Shown piece after piece: positions 16,801 to 24,444 of a DNA stretch of 36,798 nucleotides. Both the position numbers and the translations under genes were made by a program. Origin of the DNA: a virus. Within the stretch, counting starts at the first letter, position 1; each line of letters starts with the position of its first letter. Below the pieces are notes generated by a model. That model did not search any database, was not told where the DNA came from, and worked only from the letters and a program-made list of their open reading frames with translations. The stretch is taken from the IMG/VR virus record IMGVR_UViG_3300030103_003096, positions 1 through 36,798 of that record. The stretch is one strand, 5' to 3'.

Positions 16801-16976
16801 GGGTAACAGATATTATGTTGCTTTTCTAATTCCTTCTTCAAGTCTGCAATAGCATCTATCAAGCAATCAATCTTTATGACAACGGGCATTGCATCATAAT
16901 GCTCGGTAAAATAAGCCTTTAGTTCTTCTGCATATATATCATATCTATGTTTAATCATAATTGACTTGTGTCTCAT
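16782..16976 (-). CDS. Small protein, unknown
   Basis: A 64-residue protein starting MRHKSIMIKHRYDIYAEELK. ATG at 16976 overlaps the methyltransferase stop as ATGA, which decides this start over a longer in-frame extension that would lie inside the methyltransferase gene. Mostly helical, with a mix of charged and aromatic residues and a C-terminal KKELEKQHNICYPKKSYK. No recognised domain. It is the last gene of the recombination operon and ends inside the bidirectional terminator. Confidence 0.65.
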   Translation of the reverse strand: MRHKSIMIKHRYDIYAEELKAYFTEHYDAMPVVIKIDCLIDAIADLKKELEKQHNICYPKKSYK

Positions 16977-18064
16977 TCTATACTCACTTTCGTAAACATT
17001 GGTGTTTCCCCCATGATTCGCTTCTCTGCTATGTCGACATAGTCCTTGTTTAGCTCTATAACTGTTGCATTTCTGCACAGCCTATCAGCCACCAGACCTG
17101 TAGTTCCAGACCCACCAAAAGGATCAAGGACATGACCATCTTTAGGAGAACCTGCCTTTATACATGGCTCGATAAGATCAGTGGGGAAGACAGCAAAGTG
17201 TGCTTCTTTGTATGGCTTAGTATTTACTGTCCATACTGATCGTTTGTTTTTAGTTTCGTAAGACTTCTCTAATCCTGTGTGAGGAGATAGACCTGTACCC
17301 TCATTGTGATACTTTCCATTTGACCTATCTCTGGTTCCCCAGTCTGTTGCCTCTTCTTGTATAGCCTCATGGTCAAAGTAGTAATGTGAGTTCTTGCTAA
17401 GAAGAAAAATATACTCGTGTGCTTTAGTGCATCTGTCCTTTACAGACTCTGGCATGGGGTTCGGCTTGTGCCAAATAATATCCTGTCGTAGATACCACCC
17501 ATCCTCTTGCAAAGCGAAAGCTACTCGCCAAGGTATGCCCATCAAATCTTTCTGCTTCAAACCATGAATTTTGTTCGCTCTATGAGGACTACTCTCTGGT
17601 TGATCGTGTTTTGTGCTATGTACGCTCTGTTTTACGTTACTTCCACCATCTGCACGATAATTATGATAGGAGTCTCCCAAATTTAGCCACACAGTGCCGT
17701 CATCTCTTAGCGTATCTCTTACTCCACGAAACACCTCTACAAGCCGTGAGACGTAATCCTGTGGGGTCAATTCTAAGCCAATTTGGTCATCTTGACGCTT
17801 TGCACCACAAATTGGGCATTCTTGACGATAAATCGCATCTCCGACCACATCTCCGTGTTCATACATATTCGCATGACCTGTTGCAGTGTCTTTAGATATC
17901 TTTGTGAGACGTTTATGTGGGCAGTTGGGGTCACCACCTATCCATGTTCCTGTATTGTAGTCACGCAATCCGTAGTAAGGTGGAGAGGTGACTACAGTAT
18001 GGAAGTGATGCTTGGGTAGTTCCTTGAGAACGTCCAAGCAGTTACCTATCTTGATATTGATCAT
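16973..18064 (-). CDS. DNA methyltransferase, TSPPY type (N4-cytosine or N6-adenine)
   Basis: A 363-residue protein with the catalytic motif TSPPYYGLRDY at residues 26-36 and the AdoMet-binding motif LDPFGGSGTTGLVADRL near residues 313-329. Catalytic-before-AdoMet order is the beta-type arrangement of site-specific amino-methyltransferases. The SPPY motif fits either N4-cytosine or N6-adenine methylation. Two Cys-containing segments between them (DPNCPHKR and ECPICGAKR) may bind zinc. No companion restriction enzyme is present, so it is an orphan phage methylase, likely protecting phage DNA during replication. It is encoded in the recombination operon, overlapping both neighbours by four bases. 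Confidence 0.92.
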   Translation of the reverse strand: MINIKIGNCLDVLKELPKHHFHTVVTSPPYYGLRDYNTGTWIGGDPNCPHKRLTKISKDTATGHANMYEHGDVVGDAIYRQECPICGAKRQDDQIGLELTPQDYVSRLVEVFRGVRDTLRDDGTVWLNLGDSYHNYRADGGSNVKQSVHSTKHDQPESSPHRANKIHGLKQKDLMGIPWRVAFALQEDGWYLRQDIIWHKPNPMPESVKDRCTKAHEYIFLLSKNSHYYFDHEAIQEEATDWGTRDRSNGKYHNEGTGLSPHTGLEKSYETKNKRSVWTVNTKPYKEAHFAVFPTDLIEPCIKAGSPKDGHVLDPFGGSGTTGLVADRLCRNATVIELNKDYVDIAEKRIMGETPMFTKVSIE

Positions 18065-18510
18065 AGGACTTGTGAGTGTTCACGATAGTCCATGAGTAAG
18101 TTCTCAAACTTCTTCAAGGCTACGTCATTAGTTTTAAGATCACTTCTAGAGTCAATGCCAAGTCGGTCACGCAACAATACAGCACAAGCCTCTTCTGAGT
18201 TAACCTTTAAATCTACCTTAAAAGGACTTGTGTTCTCCATGTACATCCAAAAGCTTTCTTCTTTACAAACCATGATAGCACTCTTCATAAGTCTTTCTTT
18301 TCTGCGTTGTTCATCACTAATTTCTGGTTTATCTTCATCGTCAAGCTTAACCATCGCAACCATGTATCTACTACCCACCCAATGCTGATGTAAATCTTTG
18401 GGAACATCATCTGGGTGTATGCATAGACGCAAGTTGGTTCCGTTCTTATCTTGAGACATAGACACTTTGACTGCCTCAAACTTCAACGCTAAATCTTTTA
18501 TATCACTCAT
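18061..18510 (-). CDS. Phage protein of unknown function
   Basis: A 149-residue soluble protein. The N-terminal half contains EAVKVSMSQDKNGTNLRLCI and HPDDVPKDLHQHWVGSRYMV, a strand-rich pattern I recall from phages of Alphaproteobacteria. The second half is helical and ends in KKFENLLMDYREHSQVL. No catalytic motif. Its end overlaps the methyltransferase start and its start overlaps the stop of the preceding small gene, so it is translated as part of the recombination operon. A role in DNA metabolism is possible from context alone. Confidence 0.82.
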   Translation of the reverse strand: MSDIKDLALKFEAVKVSMSQDKNGTNLRLCIHPDDVPKDLHQHWVGSRYMVAMVKLDDEDKPEISDEQRRKERLMKSAIMVCKEESFWMYMENTSPFKVDLKVNSEEACAVLLRDRLGIDSRSDLKTNDVALKKFENLLMDYREHSQVL

Positions 18511-18748
18511 CTATCTTCTCCTCTGATGGCTTGGCTTTCACGACTGATACTTTCTTCACTTCATAATCAATAACCTTTTGATGATCGTATCGCCTTTTTG
18601 CGTAACCCTCTTCACGCTCTCGTGCAAAGTCCTTTGCTTGGGTTATTGTGTTTGCCCTTACTTTCCTTGTGCGTCTATAGGTTACTTCAACTATAACGTC
18701 ATAAGGCATCGCTCTAAGGTAGCTTGCTTTTCTTCGATCTAGTCTCAT
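18503..18748 (-). CDS. Small basic protein, unknown
   Basis: An 81-residue protein starting MRLDRRKASYLRAMPYDVIV. This start is preferred because it lies 35 bases inside the end of the HNH gene, as is usual for this operon, whereas the longer frame would run deep through that gene. A strand-like DVIVEVTYRRTRKVRANTIT is followed by a basic helix (KDFAREREEGYAKRRYDHQK). It may bind nucleic acid. No family is recognised. Confidence 0.7.
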   Translation of the reverse strand: MRLDRRKASYLRAMPYDVIVEVTYRRTRKVRANTITQAKDFAREREEGYAKRRYDHQKVIDYEVKKVSVVKAKPSEEKIDE

Positions 18749-19019
18749 TGTATTTACTCCAATTCTTTTTCGCCCACTCAATGGGGTCAACTCCTTGGAT
18801 AGTCCACCACTTCTTTTCGTTGCCATAATGATGGATATCCATGTGATGTTCATGACACATAGGTACAACCCAGTTGTCACCAACCTTTAATGCAACACCT
18901 CTTGGTTCTGCATACATTATGTGATGAGCCTCACCCTCTTTACCACAAATGAGGCAAGGCTCACCTCTTACGATAGAAAGATATTTGTTATCCCTAACCC
19001 TATAGTGAGAATGGGTCAT
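18714..19019 (-). CDS. HNH-type nuclease-like protein
   Basis: A 101-residue protein starting MTHSHYRVRDNKYLSIVRGE. It has paired zinc ligands (CLIC at 22-25 and CHEHH at 55-59) around a central AHHI (residues 31-34), the layout of an HNH/zinc-finger nuclease in which the double His is catalytic. This type is common in recombination operons of phages, where it may cut or resolve DNA intermediates. ATG at 19019 is chosen because it lies just inside the end of the preceding gene. A longer frame reaching 19085 would overlap that gene strongly. Confidence 0.8.
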   Translation of the reverse strand: MTHSHYRVRDNKYLSIVRGEPCLICGKEGEAHHIMYAEPRGVALKVGDNWVVPMCHEHHMDIHHYGNEKKWWTIQGVDPIEWAKKNWSKYNETRSKKSKLP

Positions 19020-19308
19020 CGTTAGACATAGTTTGCTTTGTAGGCTGAACATCCTCATCTCTGTTTCTGCGTTCTTGAAGAACACTAGCTTTCACAGATA
19101 AGAATGTAGAACCAGACTTCTTTGCCGTTCTCTTCCATCCTGCTATAGAAATTTTTGGGAATGCAACACCAGCATGAAACTGATTACTCAAATCCTCAAC
19201 AACCTCTTGGTTGAGTTCCAAGGTTCCTGTGTAATCTGGGTGAGCATCCTTGCTCTTGTTTACGTTTTGAAAAAGACTACCCTGTGGGTATTTGTTTCTA
19301 TCATCCAT
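19000..19308 (-). CDS. Small protein with SSB-like acidic tail
   Basis: A 102-residue protein starting MDDRNKYPQGSLFQNVNKSK. AGGAG seven bases upstream supports this ATG. The middle has YTGTLELNQEVVEDL and ISIAGWKRTAKKSGSTFLSV, beta-strand patterns compatible with a small OB-like or DUF736-like fold. The C-terminus, MSNDDPFSL, resembles the acidic D-D-x-P-F tail used by single-strand-binding proteins to dock partners. The gene lies directly after the annealing protein and overlaps its end, which fits a single-strand-binding accessory role. That role is inference. Confidence 0.75.
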   Translation of the reverse strand: MDDRNKYPQGSLFQNVNKSKDAHPDYTGTLELNQEVVEDLSNQFHAGVAFPKISIAGWKRTAKKSGSTFLSVKASVLQERRNRDEDVQPTKQTMSNDDPFSL

Positions 19309-20026
19309 TTGATTTCTCCTCATTTAATAATGTGTCTCTTCTTGCTTTAAACTTCTCTCGACACTTTTCTAGAAGTTCTTCGTCTTCTGCTGTCATCTTA
19401 TGCACGACATAACCCTCATCCATGTTCTGTTTCCAGAACTTCATAACCGAATCAGATGTCTTGCAAAGACGTAGTAGTCCAACAAACTTTTGTGCAACAT
19501 CCTTTATATGACTAGCCTTTACATTTTCTTCTGCACCCTCTGGGTTTTTGATAGTCACATCAAAAAGTTCTATATCACTTTTTTTATCCTGGGCTGCTGC
19601 CGACTGTCTTACTGGAGCGTTTGATGCACCCTCATCTGGTAAATCTTCGCCAGAATAAATCTGTACACCCATACCATGTAAAGCAATAGCCTTTGCCAAG
19701 CATCGTTGTAATGACGTATTGACCTCAAAACTATTTGGGTTTTGTAAAGGTTTGTTTGCGTAATTAAGAACAGGCAACATCTCTGTAATGGACTTAATGC
19801 CTACAGTTACAGTTACCTTGGTAAAGCACCATCCATTCTCATCCTTAAAATATGGAAAGCCTTGTTCATTGCAATGTTTCTCCATTGTAGCATCTGGATA
19901 TTCATCACACAAAGCACTCCACGCTTTTGCCCAAGAGATGTAGGATAGATTGTTCTTCTTCTCCACCATCTTCTTCTCTTCGACATTTATACCCTTTAGG
20001 GTAGACCACACATTTTTTTCACTCAT
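19301..20026 (-). CDS. Single-strand annealing protein (DUF1071 family)
   Basis: A 241-residue protein with the DUF1071 pattern: NNLSYISWAKAWSALCDEYP near residues 25-44, then a strand-rich part, then EVNTSLQRCLAKAIALHGMG and VQIYSGEDLP (about 100-130). Members of this family act as single-strand annealing recombinases in phage recombination operons (Sak/Erf-like role). It would anneal complementary strands during recombination-dependent replication or end repair. A nuclease encoded upstream in the same operon would supply the single strands. The C-terminal half is charged and helical and less conserved, as is usual for partner-binding tails. Confidence 0.85.
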   Translation of the reverse strand: MSEKNVWSTLKGINVEEKKMVEKKNNLSYISWAKAWSALCDEYPDATMEKHCNEQGFPYFKDENGWCFTKVTVTVGIKSITEMLPVLNYANKPLQNPNSFEVNTSLQRCLAKAIALHGMGVQIYSGEDLPDEGASNAPVRQSAAAQDKKSDIELFDVTIKNPEGAEENVKASHIKDVAQKFVGLLRLCKTSDSVMKFWKQNMDEGYVVHKMTAEDEELLEKCREKFKARRDTLLNEEKSNG

Positions 20027-20342
20027 TATTTTCTCCGATCATTGCGTGTAATTTAAAGAACCCCTTATGTTGGGGGAACCTATGCATAAAGTAACGGCTA
20101 TAAAACGCTATGTAGTCGTTACTAATTTTAAATGGGTCACCATATGTTTCGACACTGGTCTCCCATCTAACACGATTAATTATCAACCAAGCTGATAATC
20201 TCTTGTGTCCTTTCTTAATTGCTTGAAGAGAAAACTTCTCAAACAATTCATACACCTGTGGGTTTTTCTTATGCCACGACCACCATTTGGCTTTTCGTGC
20301 CTTGAAATACTCAGAGGCTTCTTCATTTGTTTTTATTGGCAT
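20019..20342 (-). CDS. Small phage protein, possible DNA-binding
   Basis: A 107-residue protein starting MPIKTNEEASEYFKARKAKW. It is helical and basic, with KFSLQAIKKGHKRLSAWLII followed by NRVRWETSVETYG, then NDYIAFYSRYFMHRFPQHKG. I recall this arrangement from hypothetical proteins of marine and freshwater phages. The residues around 50-70 look like a helix-turn-helix but this is not certain. It overlaps the annealing protein start by eight bases and the upstream gene by 20. Confidence 0.75.
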   Translation of the reverse strand: MPIKTNEEASEYFKARKAKWWSWHKKNPQVYELFEKFSLQAIKKGHKRLSAWLIINRVRWETSVETYGDPFKISNDYIAFYSRYFMHRFPQHKGFFKLHAMIGENNE

Positions 20343-20523
20343 TTTTAGACTTCTTATTGTTAAACGAATCAACGTCAATAAGACTGCTCTTCATATCTTC
20401 TTTAATAAGCTTATTTATCTTATTGACTGTTTCTTTTTTCCAAAATCTATTCTGATGTGCCGTAGACTTCTTGATATTGAAGTTTCTAATATCAAACATC
20501 TTTTCTAAATCATCATCACTCAT
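20323..20523 (-). CDS. Small charged protein, unknown
   Basis: A 66-residue protein rich in Lys, Asn and Asp. It begins MSDDDLEKMFDIRNFNIKKS and ends with a Lys/Asn-rich tail. No domain or membrane segment. Its start overlaps the upstream stop as ATGA, and its end overlaps the downstream start, so translation is coupled on both sides. The AAT/AAA-rich composition is higher than in its neighbours. Confidence 0.7.
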   Translation of the reverse strand: MSDDDLEKMFDIRNFNIKKSTAHQNRFWKKETVNKINKLIKEDMKSSLIDVDSFNNKKSKNANKNK

Positions 20524-20750
20524 AGCATTCCCTCTGGTTTACTAAGTGGTATCCTAACGGCAATATCGTAGTTCTCTACCTCAACGCAGTTGTTTTTCCC
20601 AATAATGGGGTCTTTAAGTTGACGTAGTTGTTGTGCCATCTCTATGCAGTCTTCTTTGTAACTAAATACCAATCGGTGCATAGCGTGATCGGCTATCTCG
20701 ATATCTGGTAGAGTGATTAGATATAAAACATAAAACATTACAGGTTTCAT
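20520..20750 (-). CDS. Small protein, unknown
   Basis: A 76-residue protein with a hydrophobic N-terminus (MKPVMFYVLYLITLPD) that could be a signal peptide or membrane anchor, followed by a charged part containing FSYKEDCIEMAQQLRQLKD and VEVENYDIAVRIPLSKPE. Two Cys residues are present. No recognised family. It overlaps its neighbours by four bases at each end. Confidence 0.7.
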   Translation of the reverse strand: MKPVMFYVLYLITLPDIEIADHAMHRLVFSYKEDCIEMAQQLRQLKDPIIGKNNCVEVENYDIAVRIPLSKPEGML

Positions 20751-20971
20751 TTCACCACCTTAACTACGTCTATCTTGCTTTCTATATCAAGAATATCCCT
20801 AGTCATTTGATTTATCTTGTCGATATCCTCAGTGTCTGGAACCTTAAATCGTATAGTTATTTCCTTGCGATCAGTGTACTGCTTTTCTTCTACAGGTTGC
20901 CATCTATCCAATGGACACTGTTCAAGCCAATTATAAAATTGTGTTTTCAAACTAAAGTCTTTCTTGCTCAT
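20747..20971 (-). CDS. Small protein, unknown
   Basis: A 74-residue acidic-basic mixed protein beginning MSKKDFSLKTQFYNWLEQCP. The centre has a strand-like KEITIRFKVPDTEDIDKI followed by a helix. No recognised domain. The gene overlaps the nuclease end by 20 bases, so the two are likely cotranslated. A partner of the nuclease is possible, but there is no sequence evidence for it. Confidence 0.7.
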   Translation of the reverse strand: MSKKDFSLKTQFYNWLEQCPLDRWQPVEEKQYTDRKEITIRFKVPDTEDIDKINQMTRDILDIESKIDVVKVVK

Positions 20972-21875
20972 TTAACATCTCCCTATATTGTGAACAAAAT
21001 TCAGAAACCCCACAGTAGTTCCCACTACATCTAGGATTGTCACCCTTTCTGTGTTCGACATAATAATCATCGGACGCATAAGGGTTAGCCTTGGAACCTT
21101 TTGATGGTTGACTTTTTTTCCACTCAATATGATCCTCAGCAATCTCTTTATCGTTAAAAAGTTTTATGGCACTTTTTCTACCTTTCTTCATAACTGCCCA
21201 TTTGTCTGGTCTTGCCCATCGTTCATCCGAATTACAAATCGTCATAGTATCGTCAAAATCAAACGATTGCCTTGCCTCTTGATGAATGTCCATTCTGCTC
21301 TCAACGTACTCTGTACGAGCCTTAAATGAGCGTAGAGGGATGTTTACGACTACCATTGGTGTATCTGGATAATCTGGCTTGAGACTAGCCTCTCTTCTAT
21401 TCCAATCACGCAAGATCGCACATATCTGTATCTTCTTTACAGGTATCTTCTTTTCTTTCTCAAGAAGATAAGCGTATACGTTGAGTTGGTTTACCCATTC
21501 CTGTTTGCTGTATATCACTGACCAGACCGAGGTTACCTTGTAGTCTGTTATAATTATTCCATCGTCCTCTATCTCGTACTGATCTATAGCACCAGATAAC
21601 GTCCACCCTTTTACGTCTGAGTAGATACGCTCTTCTTTGACTACATTATCTCCTGTTGCCCCCTCTAGCACTGCGTGTACTGCCGTTCCAAATAAAGCAA
21701 ACACCATGTCCATCGCATCAGTTGACATTTGATCTCTATGTTTTTCTCTCATCAAGAGAACACGAGGACTATCAATCAACTGAGTAACAGAAATATCCGA
21801 ATCACCTTTGGTATATTTATCGTTACGAGCAAAGTTTACAAAAGCCTCTGGGAGACCATGTTTATTAGTAATCAT
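20952..21875 (-). CDS. RecB/PD-(D/E)XK-type exonuclease
   Basis: A 307-residue protein with the RecB-nuclease motifs in order: GTAVHAVLE (His67, Glu71), SGAIDQYE (Asp98) and ITDYKVT (Asp111-Tyr-Lys113). A Gln-containing helix with YAYLLEKEK follows, as in Cas4/AddB-like nucleases. The C-terminus has CSGNYCGVSEFC, a Cys cluster that could hold an iron-sulphur or zinc site. It likely resects DNA ends to give single strands for the annealing protein encoded downstream. It is the first gene of the operon. Only 55 bases separate it from the diverging RusA gene, so the promoter must lie there. Confidence 0.9.
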   Translation of the reverse strand: MITNKHGLPEAFVNFARNDKYTKGDSDISVTQLIDSPRVLLMREKHRDQMSTDAMDMVFALFGTAVHAVLEGATGDNVVKEERIYSDVKGWTLSGAIDQYEIEDDGIIITDYKVTSVWSVIYSKQEWVNQLNVYAYLLEKEKKIPVKKIQICAILRDWNRREASLKPDYPDTPMVVVNIPLRSFKARTEYVESRMDIHQEARQSFDFDDTMTICNSDERWARPDKWAVMKKGRKSAIKLFNDKEIAEDHIEWKKSQPSKGSKANPYASDDYYVEHRKGDNPRCSGNYCGVSEFCSQYREMLNEQERL

Positions 21876-21930
21876 TGTTAACCTATGTAATTTTATTTAT
21901 ATTTATTAAAAAATAATATAAGGAACAGCC
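21876..21930. promoter_or_regulatory. Divergent intergenic region
   Basis: A 55-base, almost purely A+T gap between the minus-strand nuclease gene and the plus-strand RusA gene. It contains TTTATTTATATTTATTAAAA and AATAATATAAGGA. The plus-strand ribosome-binding site AAGGA lies six bases before the RusA ATG. The spacer must hold both promoters or be transcribed through. The -10-like elements TATAAT/TATATT are too many to choose one. Confidence 0.5.
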
Positions 21931-22347
21931 ATGTCAGTGTCAATGCAAAAAAGTGAAAAAGATATTTTTAATATTACTTTTACAGTGTTAGGGGAGCCAT
22001 GCTCCAAAGCAAATCAAAGACAATTAGTGAAGATTAATAACCGAATAGTTCCTATAAAGTCTAAAAAGGCATTGGGTTATGTTAAGAGTTTTCAGGAGCA
22101 AGTTCCCAAAATTGATCCTATGACAGAGGATTATGTCAAGGTGGAAATGATGATTTACTACGCATCTAGAAGACCAGACTTAGACGAATCACTTATCTTG
22201 GATTGTATGCAAAACTACATCTACTACAACGACAGACAGGTCAAAGCGAAACATATTTTCTGGGGTCTCGATAAAGAAAACCCAAGAACTATTATACGAG
22301 TAAGCACCTACAACCATGAGGACACACCAAGCTACTTGACAATCTAA
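21931..22347 (+). CDS. RusA-like Holliday junction resolvase
   Basis: A 138-residue protein with the family layout: a strand TFTVLGEPCSKANQRQLV near residues 16-33, acidic catalytic motif RRPDLDESLILD (Asp83, Asp85, Asp91) near 80-91, and YYNDRQVKAKHIFWG (Asp101). RusA enzymes cut four-way junctions symmetrically and resolve recombination or replication intermediates before packaging. The gene is paired with the primase-helicase on the plus strand and diverges from the recombination operon. ATG with AAGGA six bases upstream. The N-terminus is a few residues longer than the core family. Confidence 0.9.
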   Translation: MSVSMQKSEKDIFNITFTVLGEPCSKANQRQLVKINNRIVPIKSKKALGYVKSFQEQVPKIDPMTEDYVKVEMMIYYASRRPDLDESLILDCMQNYIYYNDRQVKAKHIFWGLDKENPRTIIRVSTYNHEDTPSYLTI

Positions 22348-22388
22348 TACGTCTTGAATTAAATAGAAAAAGTCAGAGTGTAGGAATC

Positions 22389-24134
22389 ATGGAAAACGTA
22401 CAGATAAACGTCATGGTTCGAAATTTAGGTGTTGGTCAACATAAAATACATTGCCCAAGTTTTGAATGCCGTGACAGGAAGAAGAAGAATTTACGAACCC
22501 TATCGGTCAAAGTAGACCCAGATGGGGCAGTTTATTATTGTCATCACTGTAGTCTCTCTGGTTCCGATAATTACAAAGAAGAAAGAGAGGTAACACCCAT
22601 GTCAGTAGTGAAACAATTAGATGAAAAACCCTTAACAAACAAGGGGTTAGACTGGTTGACAAAAAGAGGTATCAGCGAAAAGACAGCCAGTAAGATTGGT
22701 ATAAAAAGTTTAAATAACTACATCAATTCCGTGGGGCAGGAAACAGAGTGCGTAAGTTTTCCCTACACTAATCAAGGTCAAGTCTACGCATCCAAGATAC
22801 GATCCATCAAAGACAAAGGCTTTGCTTGCAATGGATCACCACAAACATTTTTTAACATAGATAACATAGACCCAGATAAACCATTAATCGTATGTGAAGG
22901 CGAGATGGATGTGCTTAGCTTCATGGAAGTTGGTTACGATAACTGCGTAAGCGTTCCCAATGGAGCCGTTATGAAAGTTGTGGACGGCAAGATAGACCCA
23001 GAGTCAGATAATAAGTTTAGGTTTTTATGGAATGCAAAAGACGTTCTTGAGAATGTGGAAAAGATTATTATCGCAACCGATGATGACTCTGCTGGCAAAG
23101 CAATGTCAGAGGAGATAGCGAGAAGAGTGGGTAGGCATAAGTGCTATCGATTTAAATATCCAGAGGGTTGCAAGGATGCAAACGATGTTCTGATGCAAAA
23201 AAGTTCTATAGAACTTTTTGAAAGCATAGATCAGGCAGAGCCGTTTCCAGTGTCAGGTTTGTACGATGCGAATCACTTCTACAAAAAGTTAGAGAAGTTA
23301 TACACTGATGGGTTTGGTAAAGGAGAGTCGACAGGGTACGAGAACGTAGATGATCTATACACTGTGGTTACAGGACAGATCACTGTTGTTACAGGTCACC
23401 CAAGTTCTGGTAAGTCAGAGTTTGTAGATCAGTTGATGGTAAATTTAGCAAAGAGCAAGGGTTGGAAATTTGCCGTCTGTAGCTTCGAAAACCAACCAGA
23501 CATACATTTAGCCAAATTAATCTCTAAGCACTGTGGTAAGCCATTTTTCGATGGTCTCAGTCCAAGAATGACCAAGGATGATCTGTCAAAAGGCAAGGAC
23601 TTCTTGCAAGAACATTTTAGTTTTGTGCATCAAGCAGATGGTTCTTTGGCAACGCTTACATCAATCATAGAAAGATTAAAGGTAGCAGTGCTACGTCATG
23701 GTGTTAGAGGTTGTGTCATAGACCCATACAACTATATAGCCAAACCAAACGATGTGAAGGAGACTGATTGGGTTTCTGATATGCTGACACAACTGAGAGT
23801 GTTTGCTCAAAGTTATGATGTCCACCTTTGGTTTATCGCTCACCCAACAAAGATGTTAAGAGATAGTTCTGGCAAGGTTCCTGTGCCAAAGGGATATGAT
23901 ATATCTGGTAGTGCATCCTGGTTCAGTAAAGCTGACGTTGGTCTCACTGTACACAGACCCAACCCATCCGAATCAAACGTGACTGAAATACATTCATGGA
24001 AGTGTAGATACTCATGGGTCGGCAAGCAGGGAGATACGTCTCTCAACTACAATGCTGTTACTTCATCGTATAGTGAGATGAAACCTAAAGGTATATATGA
24101 TGACTTCATTGGAGATGATGATCCTCCTTTCTGA
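22389..24134 (+). CDS. Primase-helicase (T7 gp4-like organisation)
   Basis: A 581-residue protein. Residues 22-54 hold a zinc-binding site (C22, C27, C51, C54). A TOPRIM-type primase core follows with VCEGEMDVLSF (168-178) and ATDDDSAGKA (Asp231-233). The C-terminal half is a RecA/DnaB-like helicase with Walker A GHPSSGKS (336-343) and a likely Walker B region, VIDPYNYIA, further on. It would unwind the template and lay primers for a host polymerase, since no phage polymerase is seen here. The protein ends DDFIGDDDPPF, an acidic tail ending in Phe like that of SSB. A perfect palindrome lies inside the coding sequence. Confidence 0.93.
   Translation: MENVQINVMVRNLGVGQHKIHCPSFECRDRKKKNLRTLSVKVDPDGAVYYCHHCSLSGSDNYKEEREVTPMSVVKQLDEKPLTNKGLDWLTKRGISEKTASKIGIKSLNNYINSVGQETECVSFPYTNQGQVYASKIRSIKDKGFACNGSPQTFFNIDNIDPDKPLIVCEGEMDVLSFMEVGYDNCVSVPNGAVMKVVDGKIDPESDNKFRFLWNAKDVLENVEKIIIATDDDSAGKAMSEEIARRVGRHKCYRFKYPEGCKDANDVLMQKSSIELFESIDQAEPFPVSGLYDANHFYKKLEKLYTDGFGKGESTGYENVDDLYTVVTGQITVVTGHPSSGKSEFVDQLMVNLAKSKGWKFAVCSFENQPDIHLAKLISKHCGKPFFDGLSPRMTKDDLSKGKDFLQEHFSFVHQADGSLATLTSIIERLKVAVLRHGVRGCVIDPYNYIAKPNDVKETDWVSDMLTQLRVFAQSYDVHLWFIAHPTKMLRDSSGKVPVPKGYDISGSASWFSKADVGLTVHRPNPSESNVTEIHSWKCRYSWVGKQGDTSLNYNAVTSSYSEMKPKGIYDDFIGDDDPPF
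23198..23219. repeat. 22-base perfect palindrome inside the primase-helicase gene (family copy h)
   Basis: AAAAAGTTCTA followed by its exact reverse complement TAGAACTTTTT. It shares the AAAAAGTT...AACTTTTT arms with the intergenic palindrome family but has no spacer and lies inside a gene, in the linker between primase and helicase parts. Confidence 0.8.
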
Positions 24135-24147
24135 CCAAAGTTGGTCA
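24132..24147. repeat. Short inverted repeat at the primase-helicase stop
   Basis: TGACCAA-AG-TTGGTCA, a 7-base-pair perfect arm with a 2-base centre, overlapping the stop codon. As a DNA palindrome it could be a protein-binding site. As RNA the tight loop is unlikely to fold fully. No T-run follows, so it is not a simple terminator. Confidence 0.5.
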
Positions 24148-24165
24148 CGAGGAGTTGGACACGAT

Positions 24166-24267
24166 ATGATGATAAGTCCACATCTTGTGCCGAGCCGAGA
24201 CCACAACGCAAAATATTGAGTCGATCATCTTGACAAAATAAAGAAAAAAGATTTATATCGGAATTGA
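24166..24267 (+). pseudogene. Short ORF interrupted by TGA, possible remnant or recoded gene
   Basis: After a GAGGAG ribosome-binding site, ATG at 24166 opens MMISPHLVPSRDHNAKY, then TGA at 24217, then VDHLDKIKKKDLYRN to a second TGA at 24265. The residues before and after the first TGA read like one continuous protein (N-A-K-Y-[W?]-V-D-H-L-D). It may be a one-base-damaged tiny gene (TGG to TGA), a 17-residue peptide, or coincidence. Nothing else coding is seen between the primase-helicase gene and the terminator. Confidence 0.3.
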
Positions 24268-24309
24268 CCAATGTAATTTTCACTCTGACAAGATTGTGTC
24301 AATTTAACT

Positions 24310-24335
24310 GAGCCTCTTCGGAGGCTCTTTTTTTT
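24310..24335 (+). terminator. Rho-independent terminator for the RusA/primase-helicase unit
   Basis: GAGCCTC-TTCG-GAGGCTC, a 7-base-pair stem closed by a stable UUCG tetraloop, followed directly by eight T's. This is a textbook intrinsic terminator on the plus strand, 176 bases after the primase-helicase stop. Confidence 0.93.
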
Positions 24336-24345
24336 GGTTGGAAAC

Positions 24346-24364
24346 GCTGGCTACCCGTGCCAGC
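24346..24364. repeat. Hairpin after the plus-strand terminator
   Basis: GCTGGC-TACCCGT-GCCAGC, a 6-base-pair perfect stem with a 7-base loop, with no T-run on either side. It adds to the dense secondary structure between the converging units. Confidence 0.55.
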
Positions 24365-24368
24365 ATTC

Positions 24369-24390
24369 AAAAAGTTATAGGGAACTTTTT
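24369..24390. repeat. Palindrome family copy c (AAAAAGTT-N6-AACTTTTT)
   Basis: An 8-base-pair perfect stem with loop ATAGGG. It lies between the plus- and minus-strand terminators. It may act as an extra terminator or a processing site. Confidence 0.75.
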
Positions 24391-24397
24391 TATTCTC

Positions 24398-24444
24398 AAA
24401 AAAAAAGACAAAAAAAAAGCCCCCAGACAAAATGTCTGAGGGCT
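24398..24444 (-). terminator. Rho-independent terminator for the minus-strand unit
   Basis: On the minus strand the sequence folds as AGCCC-T-CAGACA-TTTT-TGTCTG-G-GGGCT style arms (24418-24444) with one bulge, followed by a run of eight T's and then a second T-run. It is placed to end transcripts coming leftwards from the minus-strand genes and from the pseudoknot element. Confidence 0.88.
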
